Below are positions 24,721-58,894 of a DNA stretch of 64,000 nt, piece by piece. The position numbers and the translations under genes were made by a program. How positions within the stretch are numbered: position 1 is the first letter of the stretch; each line of letters starts with the position of its first letter. The stretch is from Leptoclinus maculatus (Eukaryota; Chordata; Actinopteri; Perciformes; Stichaeidae). Where the stretch lies: the NCBI GenBank assembly GCA_032191485.1, contig JAVDOI010000010.1:4535808-4599807 (forward strand), in the 5' to 3' direction. The notes beneath the pieces are model-generated. The model had not been told where the DNA came from. It worked only from the letters and a program-made list of their open reading frames with translations, and did no database searches.

Positions 24721-24864
24721 TCAGGCCGGGGTGACCAACTTCTTGGGTTTGTCTTCTGGCTCCATCAGCCACTTGAAGTAAGCATCACTCAGGATGAAGG
24801 CCCAATAGATGACGGTTAGAGAGGTGTTTACGGTCACAATGGCGATGATTAAAGGGTGCGGCAT
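24721..24864 (-). CDS. Putative 47-aa single-pass membrane micropeptide D
   Basis: The ATG at 24864 (GCAGCA before it, purine at -3) opens a 47-codon frame starting MPHPLIIAIVTVNTSLTVIY and ending KKLVTPA. A hydrophobic helix covers about residues 4-27. It is followed by an amphipathic stretch (DAYFKWLMEPED) and a basic tail (KPKK). A CAG sits just before the ATG (CTGCAG|CA-ATG), so a coding exon beginning two bases upstream of the start is plausible. The frame is short but has a composition typical of regulatory membrane micropeptides. It is adjacent to the 49-aa frame on the same strand. Function unknown; distant paralogy to C is inferred from W-x-F-[LI]-[VL]-S and the PE-rich tail. Confidence 0.6.
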   Translation of the reverse strand: MPHPLIIAIVTVNTSLTVIYWAFILSDAYFKWLMEPEDKPKKLVTPA

Positions 24865-25718
24865 TGCTGCAGACTGGGTGAACTCTTTTTAAGGAATCCG
24901 TGTCACCTCAAAAAACTGTGTCTGGTGTGTAGGCGAAGGTTGTCCGTGTGTCTGATTTAATCGCCTCTCTGTCCGTTTCTCCTCTATACTCCCCACCCCT
25001 CTCTGCTCTCTCTTTCCACTGGCCACTAAGTTACTGTGGCAGCAGCAGCAGCGTAATCCTCTTCCGCCGCTTTGTTACAGAAGATAAAGTTGCATTAGAT
25101 GTCCAGAAGATCCAGAAGACGTGATGCATAATGCACATGCTCGTTCTTTACAATATGCAGAAAGAAAAACAGTATGAGACAGTATTCTGTGAAGAAACTG
25201 CTCAAGAAATGTAAGAATGACTTAAATAACCGCAGGGACTGAAAAAAACATAATCCTTGTTCTCTCTCAGATATAATCCAGAAACTAATCAAGACTGACA
25301 TCAGACGGAGGAGTTCTTAATCTTACACCAAATAGGACAGATGGCTCCTCAATCGAGCCCCAGGGGCCACAGGAGCCCAGACCAGAACACTGCAAACGTG
25401 TGCAGCGTGACTCCGATTGTTTTCCTATTACAGACTCATCTCATCGACCTACTATTCATGAACTGGATACAATTTGAAATCAGAAGCTCAAAAGGTATAG
25501 GGAAAAGCCAAGAAGGAAGGAAACATAAACACGGTAAATTCCTCCACCAGGTGGCAGTCGGTACAAGCATACGCTGAATGGTGAATGACAACAGATTGCA
25601 TGATTTGAGTGCTTCACAGCAGATAGGTTGAACTAATCAATTGCAGCCAGAAATACCAAAGTGCTTGTTTTCGGAATGACACACATTTTTTACGCATCAC
25701 GCACGAAGTCCATTATCT

Positions 25719-25785
25719 GCACTTTGCACGATCTCCCTTTAAAGTTTCTCTCATCAGACGTGACTCCTCCCGTGTTGAACTTTGA
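25719..25785 (+). promoter_or_regulatory. Candidate HNF4-type sites upstream of tm6sf2
   Basis: TTGAACTTTGAG at 25774-25785 contains, on the other strand, TCAAAGTTCA, an HNF4-like element. A nearby CACTTTGCAC lies at about 25720-25729. They are about 215-280 bases upstream of the tm6sf2 ATG. Mammalian TM6SF2 is expressed in liver and gut, where HNF4A is a key activator, so the match is plausible. It rests on sequence inspection only. Confidence 0.3.
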
Positions 25786-25997
25786 GACCAGATAGCAAAC
25801 GCGTTGGAGCAACGGTGTCGTTTCATCACGGATTAGAAGGCAGCGGCGTGACACACCTTTTAATGACCTCCTTCCGTCGGCGGCAGTGGAGATGGACACT
25901 TCTAACATGCCTCACTTCACAAACAAGCGTGTTTAGCAGAGACACTTTCTATGTGGACATTTATTTCTAAGAGAAGTCAAACAATAACGTGTCAACA

Positions 25998-28851
25998 ATG
26001 AGGCCGCCGGTGGAAGTCTGCGTTTTGATCCTTTCTCTCTTGGCTCCTGGAGTTTTGTACGCCATGAACAACATCCCTGCGCTTCAGGAGTAAGTGTGCA
26101 TGCACTCTAATAACTTCACTGTCATCTTGGCCTGCTGTCTGAAGGCATTGCACAGTGGGCCTAAAGCCGCTCATATTAATAGGCTTATAATGCGGCCCAC
26201 AGCCTGAGGGGAAAGGAGGTTTAGCGAGGTCGTGTTTATCCAGAGGTAACCTCGTTTTAAGTTGCTGTTGAGATTCAACAAGCCAACACAGACAACTAAA
26301 TTAATATCAACCGTAAGGCTCAAATTTAGAAAATGTTAAAAGTAAACAATATACAATAAACTTAACAATATAGTTTCTTTACTGGTAGGGTCCTTTTGGA
26401 TCTAAATAATGTTAAAAAGAAAATGGAGGATATGTAATGAAATTATGTTATCTACAACCCATAATCCTTCATTTCTCACCTCCTTTTTTCTGATGAAAGT
26501 ATGAATGTATAATCAAGAATGCAACTAACAGTTATTTTAATTTTCGACCAGTCTGATGATTTCTTTTCTATGACATGAAGATAATTTTCTAAAGCACAAT
26601 TTGCAAATTGATGTATGACCTCCCACCATTACTCCTCAGACCTCTTCCTATCCTTGGAATAGGAATGGTGGTCCTGGGATTAGTTCTCATCGTCCTCCTC
26701 ATCAGTGTGCCGAACAAGATGAATGTGGACCCTTTATTCTATGGTACAACCATATAACAGACACTTTAATCAATGAAATAAAGATGTTGTTTTTTCACTG
26801 TGCCTCTTCGTGTCTGTTCAGTATTTGCAGAGTTGTCCTTCAGCTGCATGGTGGGCCTGACTAATGCTTTAGAGCAGGATGGGTTCATCTCTGGCTTCAT
26901 GGGTTTCTACCTAAAGACGGTAAGAAGACCCACACTGAGTTAAACCTTTCCCCTCTCTGCCTGAGACAACTTCTCAATAATGGTTTGTATTTCAGACTTT
27001 TATATGTCTAAAGTTAAAATTCATCATGTGATGCCATCTCTTCAGGGTGAGCCTCATCTAAGCACCGCCTATGCTGTGATGATGTCTTACTGGGAAGGCA
27101 CCATTCACTTGGTCCTCTCCCTCACCATCATCCACCGCATGTTCAAAGGGTAAGCTGTGGCATCACCGTCAGAAACCCGTCCGCTATGTGTTCAGTGAGT
27201 CCTCTGATGAGACCTGTTGATTTTCTGTCCACGCAGGAAGTCCTATCGTAGCCTGGGGCTGCTGTGGGCGGGCTCATCAATCGCCCATCAAATTGTTCAC
27301 ATCCCAGGGGTGGTCATTGGTGAGAGCTGCCTACATTTGATTCATCACATCCTCCACGTTGTTTGTGTCTGTTTCTATTATTGATCTTCTCATTTGTGCA
27401 GGTAAATACGGGTCTAACATCCGACCAGCCTTTTGGAGGAACGTCCCCTTCTTCTTGGTGCCTTTCTGGGCGGCTACGCTGCTCTTTAGCCGACCCAGAG
27501 AGATTCCAGTCATCCCAGCAGACAAGGTAAATCTCAGCAGTTCAGACATTTATATTATATTATGTGTATCTATAGAGAAGTGATGTCCAACCCTTCTCCC
27601 TTTTTAGATTGTTTCATTTGAGCTTTTGTCAGAGGACCGAAAGGTAAAACGGTATAGTGTTTATCTTTGCAGTAAGAGAAAAAGTGAAGATTCAATAAAA
27701 GTATGAAAAATATACAGCATTTTGTGAAGCAGACATTTGTGTGTTTTTTCCTTTTTCCTCACTCTGATAATAATCTCGCGACCCCTTGTCTGGGTCCTGA
27801 CCCCCACGTTGTGGACCTCTGCCATAGGGGATCAACTAGTTTGTGCTTATTTACTTGATATTAGCCTGTATTTGTTAATAACTGGGCGTTCAATTGTAAA
27901 AAAATAAAAAAACACACATTTAAAAACATGAATAAAGATGCAGTCCAAGCAAATCTGCCTATACTGGTCAGACTTTAATGACCACTTGAAGTAATTTCAG
28001 TGATTGAATATGGCACATTTACTGAGATTTCTCCTGTGTTGACTAGATTTCAGCGGAGCAGAAGAAAGGTCTGCTGTCTCGACCTGTTGACCTGCTTCTA
28101 TCGATTCTGTCACTTGGAGCAATGGCCTTCTCCGTATTCAGAGGCTTTGTGAGTAAAACTACATGGAAGCTTTTAAATCTGTCCAACATTTCTGCTTCTG
28201 AATGAACTCCCTGAGACGTGAGGTCACGGATGCTATAACTCACTCCTGCTGCTCTGCTCCAGGTGGTGCTGGACTGCCCTCTAGACACCTGTTTCACCTA
28301 CATCTACCAGTACGAGCCCTACCTCAAAGACCCAGTTGGCTTTCCAAGGGTTATGGTGCGTCCTGAGAAAAGCTTAAACCAGATATACTCAATATTCTGG
28401 TTCAAAATGATAAATTATATTTTTGTGCATCACTCCTGCAGATGCTGGTGTATTTGTTCTATGCTCTGCCTCTGCTGACTTTCTTCACCTATGGTCTGAA
28501 AACACCTGGATGCACCTGGATGTTGGACTGGACCATCTTCTTTGCTGGGGCCATGGCTCAGGTAACTGGTTATTTATATTTATATTCCTTGAAAAAGCTA
28601 AATACAGCATAAAAGCTGACTTCCTCCTGCTGTTTTCTCAGACGCAGTGGTGCCATATCGGAGCATCTCTGCACTCCCGCACTCCCTTCACATACCGAGT
28701 CCCAGCAGACAAATGGTGGCCTGTTATCACCCTAAATGTGCTGCTGGCTGCTGTGCCGGCTCTGCTGGCCCTGCGCTGCCACACCAACCCCACTTATTTT
28801 ATGAAACCTGTTCCCGAGGGACAGATCAAGAACGGGAAGAAGAAGAACTAG
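25998..28851 (+). CDS. tm6sf2: Transmembrane 6 superfamily member 2 (complete, 10 exons, 376 aa)
   Basis: TM6SF2 is a multi-pass ER/ER-Golgi membrane protein needed for lipidation of secreted lipoproteins. The exons are 25998-26089, 26640-26743, 26822-26919, 27046-27149, 27237-27319, 27402-27526, 28047-28148, 28263-28355, 28442-28561 and 28642-28851. All have GT-AG borders and compatible phases. The summed 1131 bases encode 376 residues, against 377 in human. Conserved blocks include FAELSF, GFYLKTGEPHLSTA, SYWEGTIH, GKYGSNIRPAF and VVLDCPLDTCFTYIYQYEP. Also present is HIGASLHSRTPFTYRVP, within the second EXPERA-type half. The C-terminus is Lys-rich (GKKKN), a possible ER-retrieval signal. 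The neighbouring ncan gene supports TM6SF2 over TM6SF1. The start is the first in-frame ATG before a hydrophobic segment. Confidence 0.95.
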
Positions 28852-31706
28852 ACCACACACCAGCCACAAACTGTCGAGGAATACTTCACGCTGAGACAAG
28901 GCTCATGTCTTCTGGGGACTCTCTTTGGCACACAAACTGCATGAAACGCAATTTTTTTTAATCTAAAACCCAAAGAAAATCTAAAAACATCACTCTCTGA
29001 GTCAACTGTTCAAAATAAGTCACATCAGGCAGCAGTAGCACTCCCTGCATGAACTATTGGACCCTGATAAGAAGGCTGTTGATGGAGTTGAGGACTGTCA
29101 TCAGCTTTCAGGTCACTCATGCAGATATCCAGTTGGTATCTTCCCAAACTTCCCAGACTATTGACCTGGATCATACAGTTTGGCACCACTGTTTCGATCC
29201 ACACCACAACGACACAGCTTGAAGTTTATTTTTACATATCTAAAATGGACAGTTTTCATTGTTTAAAAACTAAGTACCTTTTTCAGAAAAAGATTCACTG
29301 ATTGCTTAAAAGGCTGAATAACTAAAAGTTGCTTATAAGGGAGATAATAGCCGAGTGGAGAGTTAGATGATGGAAAAACTACACCTGGTGCCTTTATATT
29401 GTGTAAAATATTTGATGATGAACATGACATCTTCAAATTGTTTGTTTTGTTGGAACAACAGTTCAAAACCCGACGATATTCATTTAACAATGATATAAAA
29501 TGGAGAAAAGCGGCAAATCCTCAAACTTAATTGATTATCAAAATAGTTCTGTCCATCAACTAATAGATTAATAAATTTCAGCTTTTGTCGTGACTGCATC
29601 TCAGTGTTGTTTTTTGTTTCATATGCCACTTTCTTTTGTACAATAAATAAAAATGGAGCATTAAATACAGATTACGTGAGCCAGCTGTGGACGTCTGTGA
29701 ATGTCTTAGATGAAGTCTATCTGCTCTTCCAAAAGTTGATCATAGATCTAATGTTACAACCTGAGCAGATTGTGCCTCATGTGCTGTGAACTGCTGGCCC
29801 AGTTAACTCTTCTGCTTTCGTCAAACTGATAAGAGGTGGACCCTGGATTGAGGTGAGCCACAACCACACAAATGATCACATGACACGTCGGGTCAGCTGT
29901 CCATGGCCCAAACATTTTTTTGTTTTTGCTTCCAAAGTGTAATTTTCGTATGGCATATAGTTTTCACATGGTGGATTGAAATTGTCCTTCTTTCTCAGAG
30001 GTTGTGGGCTGAAATTCCCATTTTGTAATTTAAAGTTACACATTTTCCCATTAGACTGTAGTCATGGCAGAGAAGAGATAAAGTAATAGAAAATTAGCTT
30101 TTATACCATCATGTCGAAAAACACGTTAAACGTTTCACTTATTTTCTATTTATTTATTTCCAACATGCAACAAATAAGTAAAAAAAACTAAACAAGATGA
30201 GCAAGTAAAATTTGCAGTAAATATAAAAAATAAACAAATTATCATAAACGACGTGTTGTCAAAAGAAGACACTTTACATTTTTTTTTAATAATAAATACA
30301 TATTTTGATATGTATATTGCTTTGAGGTTCAGGGCAGATATTGGGTATTCTAAGTGCAAATTTGAACTAAATCCTTTTTGCTGTATTTTGCTGTATAGAA
30401 TATTTTAGTTATGACCATTGGAATTAAAATTCTGCCCCTGGTTCATCCTCTGGAGACCATAAATATCTACCAATTGTTATGGTAAGCCATCCAGTCGAGA
30501 TATTTAAGTCTGGATCAAAGTGTTACTAGCATCGCTAATAAAATGTGCATGTTTGAAGCTGAAAACCAGTTGATGTTTTGTTGGCTTAAATACAAAATTA
30601 AAAAAATACCAGAAATGCTGTTGTTCATTTTCTCACTTTATTAAGAATGGAATACAACAGCAGGACAAAAAGTCATAAGAACACCAAAAAAGTGGATGAC
30701 CAATCAAATATCAAAGGGACCAAAGACAAAAAAAAAAGGTGACGTACCCATCAGGTAAATATAGCCGTGCAAAGATTGAAAGTATTTAGCAATTCAGATA
30801 CAATCAAGTGGTTATCTCAAGAAAGTATTGTGTAATCCCATCCTCACTATCTATGTCAATGGGACATATTCACTAGCTGAGAGGGCAAGACAAGGTCAAG
30901 CTATTGATCAGGGACCAGCCAAAAACAAACACCACGATATTTACAATACAGAGATTAGACGCAATCAAATGATTAATTTAATTTATTGTTGATTGTTTGA
31001 TTTATATACTGGTATAGAAAAAGGTTGTTACATTGGCTCTCTGCAGTATAAGTAAAAAAAGAAAGCATATTCACTAGCAAACAATTCATAATAAATAGCA
31101 ACATAACACAAAAATAGCAAATATTAGAAAAAGCAAGTCAGTGGAGTAAAACAAACTAACTATTCAGGGGCTCAATGGAAAAAGTAACAGCTACAGTACA
31201 CATACAAAAAGCTCAGGGTCACCGGGGACTGAATGCTAACTTGCATCAATTACATCTGTGCTTTGCTAACAGAATACTAGGATGACTCATTTTTCATGTA
31301 CAACAAGCAAATATTTGCGACAACAAAAAAAGTGACTCCGCACTTTTCTAAGTTTCTCTCTTACATGCACACGCTCACACACGCTCACACACAGCTGTTA
31401 GTCTGACCGACAGAGAGGGTTTTAGTTCAGAGACAGAAGAGGGATTTACTGTATCGAGATATTTCGGAGGGAGGCGTTAATAAGAGTTAGTGTTATAGTT
31501 AGTGTTCGCATGGACCTCAGTTAGCAGGGTAGGGTAAAAAAAAAAAAAAAGGGATAAACTGTATGTTAGTGTAGTAAAACCTTATTGATCAGGAGAAATA
31601 AAGTAGAAATAGAAGTAGGAAAAGGAATGGAAATGATGTGGACTACTGTCTTTCTTTATGGGCCATGGTTAGCACCTAGCCATTGAAGAAGGTTGTGTTA
31701 TTTGGT
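28852..31706. other. Convergent 3' region between tm6sf2 and ncan
   Basis: tm6sf2 (plus) and ncan (minus) end tail to tail here. Plus-strand AATAAA signals are at 29570-29575 and 29642-29647. Minus-strand AATAAA signals for ncan are at 30982-30987 and 30637-30642, about 0.7-1.1 kb after its stop. An interspersed repeat copy lies at about 29480-29580. No further gene was seen. Confidence 0.5.
29480..29585 (+). repeat. Teleost interspersed repeat (TATAAAATGGAGAAAAGCGGC ... TTATCAAAATAG)
   Basis: ATGATATAAAATGGAGAAAA is followed by GCGGCAAATCCTCAAAC and GATTATCAAAATAGTTCTG. This is the same order as in the copies at 8670-8850 and 63940-64000. Confidence 0.6.
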
Positions 31707-55735
<24,029 letters not shown>

Positions 55736-55742
55736 CCTGGAC

Positions 55743-57858
55743 CTGCAGAGAGAGAGACAGGGTAGAAATGTAAAGGTTTATGTACTGCAAATATTTGTTT
55801 ATCTTTCAGTTTAGCTATTTGAGTTGTAAGAATCTCCATCTTCCCTAATGTAAGCATATTATCATCAAAAAGCATTTCTTCATCCATAGTCAAAGCAGCA
55901 GCATGACATCTTACATACACAAAAACGAATGCTGACCTTCACAAGGTTTTTGAATGAGCAGATTACTTGTACTTTATTTAGTTTTCATCCTATCTATTGT
56001 GAGTCATTGCACTTGTACCTGGTTAAAACTGGCCACCAGACGTTGTTAAGTCTGATCACAGAGTGATACATCAAATGCAGAATCATGATTCTTAAGAGAA
56101 CCACTCTTGAAGTAAAAAAATGGATTAAGTTTGAGCACACCACAGTGAAAAAAAGTGATTCTGGTGCATTCCGACTGCACAGCATAGAGGGAATCCTACC
56201 ACACATCAGAAATGAGCTGTTGACATTGCCAGAGGATTTGGCTCGGGGCCCAAAGCTTCTCAGCTCAATGGAGAGACGCCTGAGACAGAGCTTTATTGCC
56301 CCGTACTGGTATGAAATGAAGAAGAGAGTTGTTTGTTTGTTGTTTGAAGAAAACAAGCTTTGGTTTATAATGCTGATTAAGGGGAGCTAAGCAACACAAA
56401 TAAATCCAAAATGATGTATTTACAAAATATTGGTTCTTTATACCTTCCTGACTACAAAGGCATCATCAACAGAGGCTTGCAATAGACCATAGAAAGAATT
56501 TCAAGTAGCTGGAGCAGAAATGAATCCAACATGTTTGGACCGTCTAGATTTCAGTATTAATTCATCCTGGAAAGGAAAAGACCTCTTTGCATTCACCAAG
56601 GTAACAGCAACTCGTGTCACCAGCATCTGTGGTGCTCAGAGAGAAGATTACGCAACACCAGTTCAACCCCTTATAAATTACAGGAATAATGGTCGCTCTC
56701 TTCTCTGACCATGTGAAAGCTCAGTAAAACCTTCAACCGTATAAAACTGGAGCATGTGAGGCAAAGCAAAACATTCCTCTCAGATAAGTAAAGTGCCATG
56801 TGACGCCTGCCAAACCATACTGCCATTAAACAACAATTTGTTGAGTGGTTTTTAATGGTGGGCAATCAAGTTGGTGTCTGGACTCTTGGAAAAAGGGGGG
56901 ATTCTGGTGCGGGTGGGACCCCACTGTGCCACACACTTTGAGGCATCCAATCTCTGAAGGTGGGTTAGGACCTTGTGATGGGCTGTGACAGATTGGGGTT
57001 GAGCTGTTGGACTCTCTGCATGTTGAAGGCCTGAACCATTGGTGGAGCTAGCTGGGTGGGTGACAAAAGGCTTTCTAAAGGCTTGGAGAGGGTCATGACA
57101 CCGAGGAGTTTGCCCAGTCTTGTAAGAGAGAGCGTTAGAGAGTGTTGTATTGGAGGGCCAGGGACTGGCAGGGGCCCAGCAGCCACTATCCACAGCAACA
57201 GAATACAGAGTTCAGCCTATGGACATCTCTATGGATGCTATACAACATATAACGCTGTGTGTGCTCTATAGATAGTCGCCTTTCAAAGTTTTACCAGAAG
57301 GGATTTACAACATACAGTGCACTGGCCAGCCAATCACACCGGCCGCATACTAACCAGTACCACCTTTTGTTAAGGAGGAGACATCAGATGTCGTGAACGC
57401 CTCCCTCTAAAAAGCCACTCTTCACTTTCACAGGCACAGCTGTGTCTTGAGGAGAAAAGAGCCAGAAGTCTCTAAAATGCTTCAGTGAACTTCAATGTGG
57501 ATGTCCACCCGACACATTTTCACGATGCTGTCTGAATAGGACGCATTCTCAGCTCATTGTAAGAGACGACGAGCGGAGTGACAGAGATCCAAAGAGAGCT
57601 AACAGACGAGGCTGGCAGTCCTACATTACGGCTCAGCGCTAAGCTGTCAGTCTGTTGAAGCAGGAGACCAACTGGCCTAATGTTCGTCGTGACGCAGGCA
57701 AGACGGGCCCCTCGACCCAAATCTCCTTCGGTTCTGCAGCTGGTGGGAAAATAGCTTAAAGAAAAAAACATGAAAAGTGTGGAACACGTCATGTCAGCTG
57801 ATAAATCGTGTTTGTAAGCACAGCATTATTCTTACAATGCTTCTATCATGCTACACTA

Positions 57859-57917
<59 letters not shown>

Positions 57918-58140
57918 TGTGTTCACAGACTGCAAAGGTTTACTTAATCAGGCCAGGTTGAGTTCATGTGCACAAAGTATGTACACAAACATGCCAGTAT
58001 CACGCATTACACACAAGCACACACTGGCAGCTGGTATCTCTGTTTAAGTCAAGACAACAAATAAACTAAATGTATTATTTGTGAATTAACCCACATAAGT
58101 CAGCATTAAAATGTGATCGGTTATAAAAATTACTCTTTTT
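55743..58140. other. Upstream region of ncan without a supported gene
   Basis: It must hold the promoter and untranslated first exon(s) of ncan or part of the intron behind them, but I could not place them. It contains a GT microsatellite at 57861-57914 and an unassigned plus-strand frame at 56085-56390. Confidence 0.45.
57861..57914. repeat. (GT)n microsatellite
   Basis: About 27 GT units upstream of ncan. Confidence 0.95.
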
Positions 58141-58894
58141 TATGGAAGCCCATTCCTATGGAAGCCCATTCCCACCAGCAAAAAAAAAAAAAAAGATCAC
58201 AAAAAAAAAAATAAGATCACAAAAAAAAAAAAAAATAAATAAAATAGTAACTTAAAAAAATAAAAATAAAAATGTAATTCACAAAAAAAAAAGAATCCAC
58301 CCACAAAATAAATAAGAATAATTCTAATAATTTTTTTTTTTTTTTATTTAACTTTTTTCCACCAGCAAAAAAAAAAAAAAAACTTTTGGTGCATCCATCT
58401 GTAACCATAACACTGACCAGATTTTTCCAGTTGCTATAGAAAGTCGAAATTATGAGATACTTTAACACAACAGTCATAGAAGCAGCTATGACATATGAAT
58501 GGATTGTGAGTACATTGAAGACTTCTTTAAAACGTGGCTTTACAACACATGAAATACAGATGATGTTTCACATGGATTGTACTGAGCAAACACACCTTTG
58601 AATAGAATGTTAAGCAAGAAGCAGCTCTGGAGTATAAAGAATGAAACCAATGTGGCTAAGGTGGCGACCAATAAACAGCAACTGGAAACATCTTTTTTTT
58701 TTTTTGCTGACAGAGAAAAAGTACAAAAAATATATATATATATATATTTTTTTTTTTTTTGTGAATTAATTATTATTCTTTTTTTTTTTGTGAATTAATT
58801 AATTATTATTCTTTTTTTTTTGTGAATTAATTGTTGTTGTTTTTTTGGTGATCTTATTTTTATTTTTTTTTGCTGGCGGGAATGGGCTTCCATA
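58141..58894. mobile_element. Non-autonomous TIR transposon (MITE), near full length
   Basis: The left end is TATGGAAGCCCATTCC, duplicated at 58141 and 58157, followed by CACCAGC and an A-tract. The right end (about 58868-58894) is the reverse complement, with GCTGGCGGGAATGGGCTTCC then ATA. The interior carries AT homopolymers and the same TTGGTGCATCCATCTGTAAC to GATGATGTTTCACATGGATT block as the 18 kb locus. TA flanks the TGGAAG tips on both sides, as expected for a Tc1/mariner-like TA target duplication. No transposase frame is present. Confidence 0.7.

Noticed and set aside
25998..28851. Assignment as tm6sf1
   Set aside because: Linkage to ncan matches the TM6SF2 locus in human, and the RPAF, VVLDCP and TPFTYRVP blocks fit TM6SF2. 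A tree would settle it.
28423..28961. Other frames over the last tm6sf2 exons
   Set aside because: They run through introns or out of frame. The spliced model gives a complete TM6SF2 protein.
56852..57198. Overlapping minus-strand frames upstream of ncan
   Set aside because: They overlap each other in different frames without splice sites or recognisable domains. Probably chance or old repeat.
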